DNA of 64,000 nt, taken from Hylemonella gracilis. Its GTDB lineage: Bacteria > Pseudomonadota > Gammaproteobacteria > Burkholderiales > Burkholderiaceae_C. Below are positions 42,696 to 52,648 of this stretch, piece by piece; position 1 is the first letter of the stretch, and every line of letters begins with the position of its first letter. The DNA is taken from assembly GCF_004328645.1 (NCBI RefSeq), contig NZ_CP031395.1:1265501-1329500 (forward strand), written 5' to 3'. The notes beneath the pieces were generated by a model, which saw only the letters and a program-made list of their open reading frames with translations, ran no database searches and was not told where the DNA came from. A program made the position numbers and the translations under genes.

Positions 42696-44594
42696 ATGCG
42701 CGGCCACGCTGACCACTCCGCGCGCCGTGGCGGCGCGCTTTTGAATTCCTCCCTCGTTTCCGTCGCGCCCGTGCTGGCAGCCGGGCAGCGTTCGGACTGG
42801 GCCACGCTGGGCAAGTTGTTCCCTTACCTCTGGCACTACAAATGGCGGGTGTTGGCGGCGCTGGCTTTCATGATCTGCGCCAAGCTGGCCAACGTGAGTG
42901 TGCCGGTGCTGCTCAAGGAGCTGGTGGACCGCATGAGCGGGGCCACCGGCATAGGCGCCGCAGTGGCCGCGGCGGTGATCGTCCCGGCCGCGCTGTTGCT
43001 GGCGTATGGGGCGCTGCGCTTCATGACCTCCCTGTTCACGGAACTGCGTGAGCTGATCTTCGCCAAGGCGACCGAGGGTGCCGCGCGCAAGCTGTCCCTG
43101 CAAGTCTTCGGGCATCTGCATGCGCTGTCCTTGCGCTTTCATCTGGAGCGGCAGACGGGTGGCATGACCCGCGACATCGAGCGGGGCACGCGCGCCGTGC
43201 ACACCCTGATTTCCTATTCGCTCTACAGCATCCTGCCGACGCTGATCGAGTTCGCGCTGGTGCTGGGCCTGCTGGCGTTCAAGTTTGATCCGATGTTCGT
43301 CTGGATCACCCTGACCGCGCTGATCGCCTACATCGTGTTCACGGTCTCGGTCACCGAGTGGCGCACGCAGTACCGCCGCCGCATGAACGAGATGGACAGC
43401 AATGCGCACGGCCGCGCCATCGATTCCCTGCTCAACTACGAGACGGTCAAGTACTTCAACAACGAAACCTTCGAGGCGCGCCGTTACGACGAGCACCTGG
43501 AGCAGTACCGGCGCGCCGCCATCAAGAGCCAGATGACGCTGAGCCTGCTCAACACCGGGCAGCAGCTCATCATCGCGACTGGCCTGGTCGCCATGCTCTG
43601 GCGCGCGGCGTCGGGCGTGGCCGATGGGCGCATGACCCTGGGCGATCTGGTGATGGTCAACGCTTTGATGATTCAGCTCTATATCCCACTGAACTTCCTG
43701 GGCGTGCTGTACCGCGAGATCAAGCAGAGCCTGGCCGACATCGACAAGATGTTCACCTTGCTGGAGCGCGAGCGCGAAGTGGCCGATGTGCCGGGCGCGG
43801 TGGAACTGGCCTTGCCCGGGCAGGGATCCCCCGCCGTTTGTTTTGATGACGTCAGCTTCGCCTACGACCCGGCCCGCCCCATCCTGCAGGGCCTGAGTTT
43901 CGAGATCCCGGCTGGCAAGACCGTGGCCGTGGTCGGACCTTCAGGCGCGGGCAAATCCACGCTGGCGCGTCTGCTCTACCGCTTCTACGACATCACGGGC
44001 GGGAGCATCCGCATCGCGGACCAGGACATCCGCCAGGTGACACAGGGCAGCCTGCGCCGGGCCATCGGCATCGTGCCGCAGGACACCGTGCTGTTCAACG
44101 ACACCATCGCCTACAACATCGCTTATGGCCGCACCACTGACCCAAGCCGTCCCGGCCAGGCCGGTGCGACTCGGGAGGAGATCGAGGCAGCGGCCAAGGC
44201 TGCCCACATCCATGACTTCGTGAGCGCGCAACCCCAGGGCTACGACACCATGGTGGGCGAGCGCGGGCTCAAGCTGTCGGGCGGCGAGAAACAGCGCGTG
44301 GCCATCGCGCGCACCTTGCTGAAGAATCCGCCCATCCTGATCTTCGACGAAGCCACCTCGGCCCTGGACAGCGCCAACGAGCGCGCCATCCAAGCCGAAT
44401 TGCAAAGCGTTGCGCGAGGCAAGACCACGCTGGTCATCGCGCACCGCCTGTCCACCGTGGTCGATGCGCACGAAATTCTCGTGCTGGAACAAGGGCGTAT
44501 CGTGGAGCGTGGATCGCATGCCGCCCTGCTGGAAAAGAACGGCAGCTACGCGCGCATGTGGGCCTTGCAACAGAGCGTTTCGGACGCGATCTGA
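42696..44594 (+). CDS. AtmA/Atm1-type ABC transporter (fused permease-ATPase)
   Basis: 632-residue half-transporter with an N-terminal six-helix exporter domain and a C-terminal ATPase. The YFNNETFEARRYDEHLEQYR block in the membrane part is characteristic of the Atm1/AtmA group, which exports glutathione-linked metal or sulfur species. Walker A is GPSGAGKST, signature LSGGEKQRVAIARTLLK and Walker B ILIFDEATSALD. The first 40 residues are a non-conserved leader, so the true start may be later than 42696. It stands alone as a transcription unit divergent from the YciA-type gene. Confidence 0.92.
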   Translation: MRGHADHSARRGGALLNSSLVSVAPVLAAGQRSDWATLGKLFPYLWHYKWRVLAALAFMICAKLANVSVPVLLKELVDRMSGATGIGAAVAAAVIVPAALLLAYGALRFMTSLFTELRELIFAKATEGAARKLSLQVFGHLHALSLRFHLERQTGGMTRDIERGTRAVHTLISYSLYSILPTLIEFALVLGLLAFKFDPMFVWITLTALIAYIVFTVSVTEWRTQYRRRMNEMDSNAHGRAIDSLLNYETVKYFNNETFEARRYDEHLEQYRRAAIKSQMTLSLLNTGQQLIIATGLVAMLWRAASGVADGRMTLGDLVMVNALMIQLYIPLNFLGVLYREIKQSLADIDKMFTLLEREREVADVPGAVELALPGQGSPAVCFDDVSFAYDPARPILQGLSFEIPAGKTVAVVGPSGAGKSTLARLLYRFYDITGGSIRIADQDIRQVTQGSLRRAIGIVPQDTVLFNDTIAYNIAYGRTTDPSRPGQAGATREEIEAAAKAAHIHDFVSAQPQGYDTMVGERGLKLSGGEKQRVAIARTLLKNPPILIFDEATSALDSANERAIQAELQSVARGKTTLVIAHRLSTVVDAHEILVLEQGRIVERGSHAALLEKNGSYARMWALQQSVSDAI

Positions 44595-44746
44595 GCCCCA
44601 GGGCGCAGGCCGGGGCCATAATCCGCTCCCGGTTTTCCCGTAAAGGAGACCCGGGTACGGTTTTTGCTCGTCTTTTTGCTAGATACTTCGCCGTCCCATT
44701 TTTTCATCCCGGTTCTATTCCGGAATTCACAGAAGGAGCTCCTCAC

Positions 44747-45640
44747 ATGAAAAAGCATTTGCTGGTTTCCGCCTTTGCCGTGGCGCTGACGACCCTGGCC
44801 GCAGGCGTGCAAGCCCAGGCCAATGACACCCTGGCCAAGATCAAGTCCTCCGGCAAGGTGGTGATGGGTGTGCGCGAGTCTTCTGCGCCTCTGTCCTACA
44901 CGCTGGGTGACGGCAAGTACACCGGCTACCACGTCGAGCTCTGCCAGAACATCCTGAAGTCCGTGGCCCCCGGCGCGACCGTCGAATACACGCCCGTCAC
45001 GTCCGCCAACCGCATCCCGCTGGTGCAGAACGGCACCGTGGACATCGAGTGCGGCTCCACCACCAACAACGCCACCCGCCAGAAAGACGTGAGCTTCGCG
45101 CTGACGACCTACGTGACGGAAGTGCGCACCGCCGTCAAGGCGACCTCGAAGATCAAGTCCATCGCCGACCTCGAAGGTAAGACCGTCGCCACCACCACGG
45201 GCACCACGTCCGTGGCCCTGCTGCGCAAGCACAAGCGCGGCGCCGACATCAAGTTCACCGAGGTCTACGGCAAGGACCACGCCGACAGCTTCCTGCTGCT
45301 CGAGTCCGGCCGCGCCGACGCTTTCGTGATGGATGACAACATCCTGGCGGGCCTGATCGCGAGTTCCAAGAATCCGAAGGACTTCACGATCGTTGGCGAA
45401 ACGCTCAACATCGAGCCCATCGCCATCATGGTCCGCAAGGACGACCCGGCCTTCAAGAAGGCCGTGGACGACTACATCCGCGCAGCCATCAAGTCCGGCG
45501 AGCTGAACAAGCTCTACAGCAAGTGGTTCTTGAGCCCGATCCCGCCGAAGAACACCAGCGTGAACCTGGCCATGGGCTCCGTGCTGAAGGATCTGCTGAA
45601 GAACCCGTCCGACGCGCCGGCCGAGGAATTCAACAAGTAA
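44747..45640 (+). CDS. gltI: glutamate/aspartate ABC transporter periplasmic binding protein
   Basis: 297 residues from ATG 44747, preceded by AGAAGGAGCT. The signal peptide is MKKHLLVSAFAVALTTLAAG followed by VQAQA, cleaved after about residue 24. The SBP_bac_3 domain has GKVVMGVRESSAPLSYT, GYHVELCQNIL, NRIPLVQNGTVDIECGSTTN (amino-acid carboxylate site), SIADLEGKTVATTTGTTSV and YSKWFLSPIPPK. It is the first gene of gltI-J-K-L; an intrinsic-type terminator follows it, so it can be made in excess over the membrane parts. Confidence 0.94.
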   Translation: MKKHLLVSAFAVALTTLAAGVQAQANDTLAKIKSSGKVVMGVRESSAPLSYTLGDGKYTGYHVELCQNILKSVAPGATVEYTPVTSANRIPLVQNGTVDIECGSTTNNATRQKDVSFALTTYVTEVRTAVKATSKIKSIADLEGKTVATTTGTTSVALLRKHKRGADIKFTEVYGKDHADSFLLLESGRADAFVMDDNILAGLIASSKNPKDFTIVGETLNIEPIAIMVRKDDPAFKKAVDDYIRAAIKSGELNKLYSKWFLSPIPPKNTSVNLAMGSVLKDLLKNPSDAPAEEFNK

Positions 45641-45654
45641 TCCCGGCTTGAAGA

Positions 45655-45694
45655 AACGCCCGCCGCGCGGCGCAGCCCGTCGGCGGGCGTTTTC
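45655..45694 (+). terminator. intrinsic-type terminator/attenuator after gltI
   Basis: AACGCCCGCCG (45655-45665) and CGGCGGGCGTT (45681-45691) form a perfect 11-bp stem with a 15-base loop, followed by a short T-run (TTTT at 45690-45693). Its place between gltI and the permease genes fits partial termination giving more binding protein than permease. Confidence 0.8.
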
Positions 45695-45749
45695 ACAGTC
45701 GGACATTCGTCCCGATTTCAGCGTAAGCAAGCAAGGAATGAGGTAAGGC

Positions 45750-46514
45750 ATGGCCCTGGATTGGTCCATCTTCTGTGCCGACACCATCGATCAACAGGTG
45801 CAGGCAAATTGCCTGGGCGTGGGCCGCGACCAGACCTATCTGGGGTGGCTGATCGAGGCGTGGGGGCAGACCATCATGGTCGCGGTGCTGGCGCTCGGCG
45901 TGGCGCTGGTCATCGGCACCGTCGTCGGCGTGCTGCGCACCCTGCCCGACACGCCGCACGGCAAATCGCGCATCGCGCGCTGGGCCAACCTCTGGGTAGA
46001 GTTTTTCCGCAACATACCCCTTTTGGTGCAGGTCATCCTCTGGTACCACGTGGTGCCGGTGGTTTTCCCGGTTTTTGCGGACGTGCCCAAGCTGCTGCTT
46101 GTGGTGATCGGGCTGGGCTTCTTCACTTCGGCCCGCATCGCCGAGCAGGTGCGCGCAGGCATTCAGGCCCTGCCTCGTGGTCAGCGCTACGCCGGCCTGG
46201 CATTGGGCTTCACGACCCGGCAGACTTACCGCTATGTGCTGCTGCCCATGGCGTTTCGCATCATCATCCCGCCGCTGACCAGCGAGTGCATGAACATCTT
46301 CAAGAATTCGTCGGTGGCCTTTGCCGTGTCCATCACCGAATTGACCTTCTTTGCCCAGCAGGCGGGCGAGGAAACCTCGCGTGGCATCGAGATCTACCTG
46401 GCCGTGACCCTGCTCTACATCATCTCGGCTTTCGCCATCAACCGGATCATGGCATTCATCGAAAAGCGCGTCCGCGTGCCTGGATTCGTCGCATCCACCG
46501 GTGGAGGCCATTGA
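45750..46514 (+). CDS. gltJ: glutamate/aspartate ABC transporter permease
   Basis: 254 residues, inner-membrane permease of the HisM/GltJ group. After a short N-terminal DWSIFCADTIDQQVQANC segment come five hydrophobic segments. The EAA-type cytoplasmic loop reads ALPRGQRYAGLALGF. TRQTYRYVLLPMAFRIIIPP and NIFKNSSVAFAVSITELTF are typical of the family. It follows the terminator and is immediately followed by the second permease gene, with which it should form a heterodimer. Confidence 0.93.
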   Translation: MALDWSIFCADTIDQQVQANCLGVGRDQTYLGWLIEAWGQTIMVAVLALGVALVIGTVVGVLRTLPDTPHGKSRIARWANLWVEFFRNIPLLVQVILWYHVVPVVFPVFADVPKLLLVVIGLGFFTSARIAEQVRAGIQALPRGQRYAGLALGFTTRQTYRYVLLPMAFRIIIPPLTSECMNIFKNSSVAFAVSITELTFFAQQAGEETSRGIEIYLAVTLLYIISAFAINRIMAFIEKRVRVPGFVASTGGGH

Positions 46515-46515
46515 C

Positions 46516-47184
46516 ATGATGGTGCTGGACTTTTCCTTTTTCACCTGGGAGGTGTTCCGTTCCTACGTGCTGGGTGGCCTCTGGTTCAGTCTCGCGCTGA
46601 CCTTGGTGGCAACCCTGGGCGGGGTGTTTTTCGGCACGCTGCTCGCCTTGATGCGACTGTCAGGCATCAAGGCGCTGGAGCTGACGGCCGCGGTCTATGT
46701 CAACGGCATGCGTTCCATCCCGCTGCTGATGGTGCTGCTGTGGTTTTTCTTGCTGGTGCCCTTGGTCATCGGGCGACCCATCGGCGCCGAGGGCTCTGCG
46801 GTCATCACCTTCGTCGCCTTCGAAGCGGCTTATTTCAGTGAAATCATGCGGGCCGGCATCCAGTCGATTCCGCGCGGACAAGTGAATGCCGGTTTTGCCC
46901 TGGGCATGAGCTATGGGCAGAACATGAAGCTGGTCATCCTGCCGCAGGCCTTCCGCAACATGCTGCCGGTGCTGATGACACAGACCATCATCCTGTTCCA
47001 GGACACCTCGCTGGTCTACATCATCACCGCGCACGATTTGCTGCATGGTTTCACCGTGGCGGGCAACAACCTGAGCCATCCGCGCGAAGCCTACATCCTG
47101 GCCGCGGTGCTTTATTTCGTGATCTGCTACAGCCTGTCCAATGCCGTCAAACGCCTGCAGCAGAAGATCGCCATCATTCGCTAA
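46516..47184 (+). CDS. gltK: glutamate/aspartate ABC transporter permease
   Basis: 222 residues from ATG 46516, one base after the gltJ stop; GGTGGAGG just upstream serves as ribosome site, and another ATG follows at 46519. The HisM-type permease has five hydrophobic segments, the loop SIPRGQVNAGFALGMSYGQN, and VILPQAFRNMLPVLMTQTII. YVNGMRSIPLLMVLLWFF is the conserved first-half motif. Partner of GltJ and GltL. Confidence 0.93.
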   Translation: MMVLDFSFFTWEVFRSYVLGGLWFSLALTLVATLGGVFFGTLLALMRLSGIKALELTAAVYVNGMRSIPLLMVLLWFFLLVPLVIGRPIGAEGSAVITFVAFEAAYFSEIMRAGIQSIPRGQVNAGFALGMSYGQNMKLVILPQAFRNMLPVLMTQTIILFQDTSLVYIITAHDLLHGFTVAGNNLSHPREAYILAAVLYFVICYSLSNAVKRLQQKIAIIR

Positions 47185-47211
47185 AAACTGTTTTCGTCGG
47201 AGTTTTCATCC

Positions 47212-47961
47212 ATGTCCCAGCCCATGATCGAAATCAAGGAAGTGTCCAAGTGGTACGGCCCGGTGCAGGTGCTCAACCATTGCTCGGTCAGCATCAACAA
47301 GGGTGACGTGGTCGTGGTGTGCGGTCCCTCGGGTTCGGGCAAGTCCACGCTGATCAAGACCGTGAACGCGCTCGAGCCCTTCCAGCAGGGCGAGATATTC
47401 GTGGACGGCGTGCCCCTGCACGATCCCAAGACCAACCTTCCCAAGCTGCGCAGCCGCGTCGGCATGGTGTTCCAGCACTTCGAGCTGTTCCCGCACCTGT
47501 CCGTGACGGAAAACCTGACCATCGCGCAGGTGAAGGTGCTGGGCCGCAGCCTGGACGAAGCCAAGGCGCGCGGCCTGAAGATGCTGGACCGCGTGGGCCT
47601 GATGGCGCACAAGGACAAGTTCCCCGGCCAGCTGTCGGGCGGCCAGCAGCAACGCGTGGCCATCGCGCGTGCGTTGTCCATGGACCCGATCGTGATGCTG
47701 TTCGACGAGCCGACCTCGGCGCTGGACCCCGAAATGGTGGGTGAGGTGCTGGATGTGATGGTCAAGTTGGCGGGCGAAGGCATGACCATGATGGTGGTCA
47801 CGCACGAAATGGGTTTTGCCCGCAAGGTCGCCAGCCGCGTGATCTTCATCGACGTCGGCGGCCGCATCCTGGAGGATTGCTCCAAGGACCAGTTCTTCGG
47901 CAACCTCGAGGCCCGCCAGCCGCGCACCAAGGATTTCCTGAACAAGATCCTGGCGCATTGA
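47212..47961 (+). CDS. gltL: glutamate/aspartate ABC transporter ATPase
   Basis: 249-residue ATPase of the polar-amino-acid uptake family. Walker [10 protein letters not shown] is at residues 39-47, with the Q-loop in [16 protein letters not shown], signature [15 protein letters not shown], Walker [15 protein letters not shown] and H-loop [12 protein letters not shown]. It completes gltIJKL. Its TGA stop overlaps the TTG proposed as the start of the ureidoglycolate-lyase-like gene. Confidence 0.96.
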   Translation: MSQPMIEIKEVSKWYGPVQVLNHCSVSINKGDVVVVCGPSGSGKSTLIKTVNALEPFQQGEIFVDGVPLHDPKTNLPKLRSRVGMVFQHFELFPHLSVTENLTIAQVKVLGRSLDEAKARGLKMLDRVGLMAHKDKFPGQLSGGQQQRVAIARALSMDPIVMLFDEPTSALDPEMVGEVLDVMVKLAGEGMTMMVVTHEMGFARKVASRVIFIDVGGRILEDCSKDQFFGNLEARQPRTKDFLNKILAH

Positions 47962-48473
47962 GCCGGGGTGCGGTCTTGCTGCGCCCGCTGCCTCTGACTG
48001 CGCTAGCCTTCACGCCCTTCGGCGTGGTGATTCAGCACCCGGGGGAGGTGGGCCAGACCATCAATGCCGGCAGCGCGCAGCGCTTCGATCTCGTGCGCGA
48101 TCTGCAACTGCACCAGGCGCAGGGCCGGGCCGTCCTGGCGCTGTTTCGCGCCCAGGCCCGTTCATTCCCGCAAGCGCTCACGACGCTGGAGCGCCATGCG
48201 CTGGGCAGCCAGAGCTTCGTGCCCCTGGGGGCTCGGCGTTTCGTGATCGTGGTCGCGCCTGCCGGTGCCGCCCCGCGCGCGGAAGATCTGCGGGCCTTCA
48301 TCACGGATGGTGCACAGGGTGTCGTGTTGGCGCCCGGCGTCTGGCATCACGCATTGCTGGCGGTCGATGCGGGGGACTTCGCGGTCATCGAACGCACGGC
48401 CGATGCCGTGGACTGCGAGGAAATCACTTTGCCGCAGCCAGTGCTGCTGAGCCTGAGGCCGGAGGCCGGCTAG
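47958..48473 (+). CDS. allA: ureidoglycolate lyase-like protein
   Basis: About 171 residues from TTG 47958, which overlaps the gltL stop; TTG 47976 is another possibility and no ATG or GTG is suitably placed. The family pattern is clear: [18 protein letters not shown] at the N-terminus, [37 protein letters not shown] and [20 protein letters not shown]. AllA cleaves ureidoglycolate to glyoxylate and urea in purine/allantoin breakdown. It converges with an amidase gene 22 bases away, next to a carbamoylase-type hydrolase locus, so a ureide theme is likely. Confidence 0.84.
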   Translation: MSRGAVLLRPLPLTALAFTPFGVVIQHPGEVGQTINAGSAQRFDLVRDLQLHQAQGRAVLALFRAQARSFPQALTTLERHALGSQSFVPLGARRFVIVVAPAGAAPRAEDLRAFITDGAQGVVLAPGVWHHALLAVDAGDFAVIERTADAVDCEEITLPQPVLLSLRPEAG

Positions 48474-48495
48474 TCCGCCGCGGCCAGCCGGCCGA

Positions 48496-49677
48496 TCAAG
48501 CTCCCGCAATGCGCTCGGCCAGCGTGATCAGTGAACGGTCGCTTCCTGCCGGGCCCAGCAGCGACAGGCCTAGGGGCGCGCTGTCGCGTTGCGCCAGCGG
48601 CATCGAGAGTTGCGGGAAACCTGCGAGGCCGGCAATGCACAGCATCTGGATGGCGCGGTTGCGGTAATCCTCCAGCGTCGATTCGGAAGTGCTGCGCAGG
48701 GGCGCGATGTCGGGCATGGTGGGCATCAGCAGCACGCCATCGTTGCCCAACAGCTGCGTCAGGTGCTGGTGGAAACGCGTGCGGAAAGTGTTGGCGGCCT
48801 GCACCTGTGCATCCGTTACTTCGCGCGACCAGGCAAAACGTTCCGCCACGCCGGGCCCCAGAGGCGGCGCGTAACGTTCGATCAGCGGACCGTCGGTCGT
48901 CCAGGCTTCGCGGCCCTGGATGTGGCGAAAACTCCAATACATGGCGTCGAAACTGTCCAGCACGGCGTGGACGGGCTGGCTGTCGCCCAGCAGCTTTTCC
49001 ACGCCTTGCACGGCCGGGCCCAGCGCGGCCGTGACCTCCGGCGATAGCAAAGACCAGACATCGGTGGGGCGCAGCAACCGGACACGGCTTGGCAGCGGGT
49101 GCGGGTCGGCGTCCAGCAGCACATCGGCCACGCGCGCGATGGTCAAGGTGTCACGCGCGAACCAGCCGCAGGTGTCCTGACTGGGTGCGAGATCCAGCGC
49201 CCCTTCAAGGCTGACGCGGCCATGCGTGGGGCGGATGCCGTACAGGCCGCAGTGGTTGGCTGGCGCGCGCACCGAGCCACCGGTGTCCGTTCCCAGCGCG
49301 AAGTCGCACAAGCGCGAGGAGACCGCCGAGGCCGAACCCGAGGAAGAGCCGCCGGTGATGCGTTCCGGTGCCGCGCCGTTGATCGGCGCGCCGAAATGCG
49401 CGTTGTTGCCGTTCATCGAAAACGCCAGCTCGTCGGTGACGGTCTTGCCCGCGAAGCGCGCGCCCGCGTCCAGCAGTGCCTGCACCGTGGGAGCGGTCCT
49501 TGTCTTGATGCCTGACAGCGCGAGCACGATGGGGTTGCCGCCGCCCGTCGGGTAACCGGTCACGTCGAACAGGTCCTTGACGGCGAAGGACAGACCCGTC
49601 AACGCGCCGGTGGATGCATGGGCGACAGGGACGTCGGGATAGGGGACAAAAGCGTGGGCAGGGTCGTTCAGAGGCAT
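48496..49677 (-). CDS. amidase signature family protein
   Basis: 393 residues. The Ser-cisSer-Lys triad is visible: FAVKDLFDVTGYPTGGGNP carries the lysine, GGSSSGSASAVSS the cis-serine, and GTDTGGSVRAPANHCGLYG the nucleophilic serine. It is somewhat shorter than GatA-type amidases, as in the small-substrate amidases close to AtzF/indole-acetamide hydrolases. It is the last gene of a minus-strand operon encoding an oligopeptide-type uptake system, so it probably hydrolyses an imported amide or ureide. Confidence 0.92.
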   Translation of the reverse strand: MPLNDPAHAFVPYPDVPVAHASTGALTGLSFAVKDLFDVTGYPTGGGNPIVLALSGIKTRTAPTVQALLDAGARFAGKTVTDELAFSMNGNNAHFGAPINGAAPERITGGSSSGSASAVSSRLCDFALGTDTGGSVRAPANHCGLYGIRPTHGRVSLEGALDLAPSQDTCGWFARDTLTIARVADVLLDADPHPLPSRVRLLRPTDVWSLLSPEVTAALGPAVQGVEKLLGDSQPVHAVLDSFDAMYWSFRHIQGREAWTTDGPLIERYAPPLGPGVAERFAWSREVTDAQVQAANTFRTRFHQHLTQLLGNDGVLLMPTMPDIAPLRSTSESTLEDYRNRAIQMLCIAGLAGFPQLSMPLAQRDSAPLGLSLLGPAGSDRSLITLAERIAGA

Positions 49678-49699
49678 GGCCGGGACGGTCGGAGAATGG

Positions 49700-50695
49700 T
49701 CAGGAAATTTCGTGCAGGCGCAGGCAGCTCACGCGGTGGCCGGGGCGCGCTTCCTCGGCCTGGGGTTTCTGCGCGCGGCAAGCATCGTTCGCGTGGGAAC
49801 AGCGTGGCGCGAAGGCGCAGCCCGGCGGCAGCGCGCTCAGGTCCGGCGGCGCGCCGGGGATGGTCTGCAGTGCGACACCGCGCTGCATCGCGCCATGGGC
49901 ACGTCCCTGCAACAGGGCGCGCGTGTAGGGGTGGCGCGGTGTACGGATCAATTCGTGCGCCGTGCCTTCCTCGACGATGCGACCCGCGTACATCACGGCG
50001 ATGCGGTCGGCCACCTCCACGGCGGCGCCGATGTCGTGGGTGACGAAGACGATGGACAAGCCCAGTTCGCGTTGCAGCTCGCGCAGCAACAGCAGAATCT
50101 GGATCTGTACCGTGGCATCCAGGGCCGTGGTGGGTTCGTCGGCCAGCAGCACTTGCGGTTTGCAGGCCAGGGCCAGGGCGATCATCGCGCGTTGGCGCAT
50201 GCCGCCGGACAATTCATGCGGATAGGCCGCCAGCCGCCGTTCCGGGCTGGGGATGCGCACGCGTTCGAACAGCGCCAGCGCCCGCTGACGGGCGGTCGCG
50301 GCGTCAACCCCATCGTGTCGGCGGATCGACTCGACGATCTGGGCGCCCACCGAATACACCGGGTCCAGGGCCAGCAGCGGTTCCTGGAAGATCATGGAGA
50401 CCACTTTGCCCCGGTAGTCCGCCAGCGCGCGACCCGACATCGCCAGCACGTCACGGCCAGCCACGCGCACTTCGCCGGCCAGGGTGGTGCGGCGCTCGGG
50501 GTGCAGGCGCAGCAAGGTGCGCAGGGTCACGCTCTTGCCCGAGCCGGATTCGCCGATCAGCGCCAGCACTTCGCCGCGCCGCACGTCCAGGCTGACGCCG
50601 CTGACGGCGCGCACTGGCTTGCGGCCGCCGGTGAAGGTCACGCCCAGGTCGCGCAGGCGGACCAGTGGCTCGTCGGTGGCGTTGGTGTGGATCAT
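49700..50695 (-). CDS. peptide/nickel-type ABC transporter ATPase (DppD-like)
   Basis: 331 residues from the ATG at 50695; an open extension upstream lies within the next gene's end and is not credible. Walker [10 protein letters not shown]-loop [17 protein letters not shown], signature [15 protein letters not shown], Walker [13 protein letters not shown]-loop [15 protein letters not shown]. The C-terminal oligo_HPY segment ([24 protein letters not shown]) is the mark of Dpp/Opp ATPases and holds cysteines that can bind an Fe-S cluster. It lies 5 bases after its partner ATPase. Confidence 0.94.
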
Positions 50696-50700
50696 GCTGC

Positions 50701-51744
50701 TCAGGCGGCTTGCGTCAAGGCGAGGGGATGGCCACTGCCGGCCTCGTGGATCAGGCAACTGACGCGCTGCAAGGGCGAGACCGGTCCGAGCTGCGGCGCA
50801 CGCTCGGCGCATACCGGCGCCGCCTGCGGGCAACGTGGATGAAATCGGCAGCCGCTCGGCGGGTTGATCGGATTGGGCGGGTCGCCGGCCAGGGGCGCCG
50901 TTTCGGTGCGGTGGTCCGGGTCCATGGCGGGCATGGACGAGAGCAGCGCCCGGGTGTAGGGGTGCGCCGGCTGCTCATAGAGCAGGTCGGCCGCGCCGAT
51001 CTCGGCCACCTGGCCGAGGTACATCACCATCACACGGTCGCTGATGTAGCGCACCACATGCAGGTCGTGGCTGATGAAGACGTAGGTCAGGCCGAACTCG
51101 GTCTTGAGGTCCGCCAGCAGGTTGATGACTTGGGCTTCCACCGATTTGTCCAGGGCTGACACGGCTTCGTCGAGGATGACCATGCGCGGCTGCAGCGCCA
51201 GCGCGCGGGCGATGTTGACCCGCTGGCGCTGGCCGCCCGAAAGTTCGTGCGGATAACGTTCGGCGAAACGACCGGGTTCCAGACCCACCCGCGCCAGCAG
51301 GTCGCGGGCACGCGCCACGGCCTCGCGCGTGCCGACGCCGTGCACCTGGGGGCCGAAGGCGATGGAGTCCTCGATGGTCAGGCGCGGGTTGAGCGAGGCA
51401 TAACTGTCCTGGAACACCATCTGCACCTGGCGGCGGAATTCCTTGAGTGGCAGGTCGCGCGAGCCGACCGTACGACCGTCGAACACCACCTCACCCGCGG
51501 TGGGCGCGATCAGTTGCATCAGCAGCCGCGCCGTGGTCGATTTGCCGCAACCGGATTCGCCAACCACGCCCAGGGTCTCGCCCTTGAGAACCTCGAAGTC
51601 GACGCCATCGACCGCGCGCACCACGCCGCCACCGCCGCCCAGGGGGCCTTGCTGGAGTGGGAAGTACTTTTTCAGGCCGCGGATGGTGAGCAGCGGCTGG
51701 GCGGGGCCACCGACATCGACCAGGGGAGGCAGCAAGGCTGTCAT
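50701..51744 (-). CDS. peptide/nickel-type ABC transporter ATPase (DppF-like)
   Basis: 347 residues. Walker [16 protein letters not shown]-loop [16 protein letters not shown], signature [17 protein letters not shown], Walker [14 protein letters not shown]-loop [14 protein letters not shown]. The oligo_HPY C-terminus has [14 protein letters not shown] and [14 protein letters not shown]. It forms the ATPase pair with the DppD-like gene; such pairs energise uptake of peptides, opines, glutathione or similar solutes. It starts 4 bases after the DppC-like permease gene. Confidence 0.94.
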
Positions 51745-51748
51745 GGCT

Positions 51749-52648
51749 TCATCCTTTGTTGTCCATGGCCATGCGCAGGCCGTCGGACAGCAGGTTGAAG
51801 GAGATCGAGGTGATGAAGATCATCACGCCCGGCAGCGCCGCCACCAGCGGCTGGGTGTAGATGGCCGTGCGCAGGGTGTTGAGCATCAGGCCCCACTCGG
51901 GTTCGGGTGGCTTGACGCCCAGGCCCAGGAAGGACAGGCCCGAGGCCAGGATCATCGAGACCGCCACCAAGCTGGTGGCGTAGACGAAGATAGGGCCCAG
52001 CACGTTGCCCAGCACATGCACCCGCACGATGGTGAAAGCATCAGCGCCCGAGGCCCTCGCGGCTTCCACGTAGTCACGGCCCCGCACCTGGGTGGTCACG
52101 GCCTCGGCCACGCGCGTGATCTGCGGGATGAAGACGATGGTCAGCGAGATCAACGAGTTCAGGATGCCCGCGCCCAAGGCGCCGGACAAGGCGATGGCCA
52201 GCAGCACCGAGGGAAAGGCGTAGAACACGTCCACCGTGCGCATGATGGCGGTGTTGACATAACCACCCGCATATCCCGCAACGATGCCAATGGTGGTGCC
52301 GATCACGAAGGCGCAGATCACCGGCGTGATGCCCATGAAGAGCGACAGCCGGGTGCCCACGATCAGGCGGGACAGCAGGTCACGACCCAATTCGTCGGTG
52401 CCCAGCGGAAAACCTTCGGTGCCCACGGGTCGCAGTCGCTTGAGCATGGAGGCCGCGTAAGGGTCGGACGGCGCGATCCAGGGGCCGAAGAGGGCCATCA
52501 GGAGCAGCAGCAGCACGACGATGGCCGCGCCGATGGCAACCGGGTCGCGCCGAAAGCGCAGCACGACCGAGGTCCAGTAGCCGCGTGAACGGCCGGCGGG
52601 CAAGGCCTGGATGACGGGTGCGGCCAAGGTGGGGCTTTGTGCGTTCAT
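51749..52648 (-). CDS. peptide-type ABC transporter permease (DppC-like)
   Basis: 299 residues. An N-terminal helix ([20 protein letters not shown]) follows a cytoplasmic tail, then the OppC_N-type loop [20 protein letters not shown] and the permease loop [20 protein letters not shown]. Four more hydrophobic segments include [20 protein letters not shown]. It pairs with the DppB-like permease, with which it shares one base (52648). Confidence 0.94.

Noticed and set aside
44595..44746. Possible promoter before gltI
   Set aside because: TTGCTC and TAGATA are present, but only about 10 bases apart; no convincing -35/-10 pair was found.
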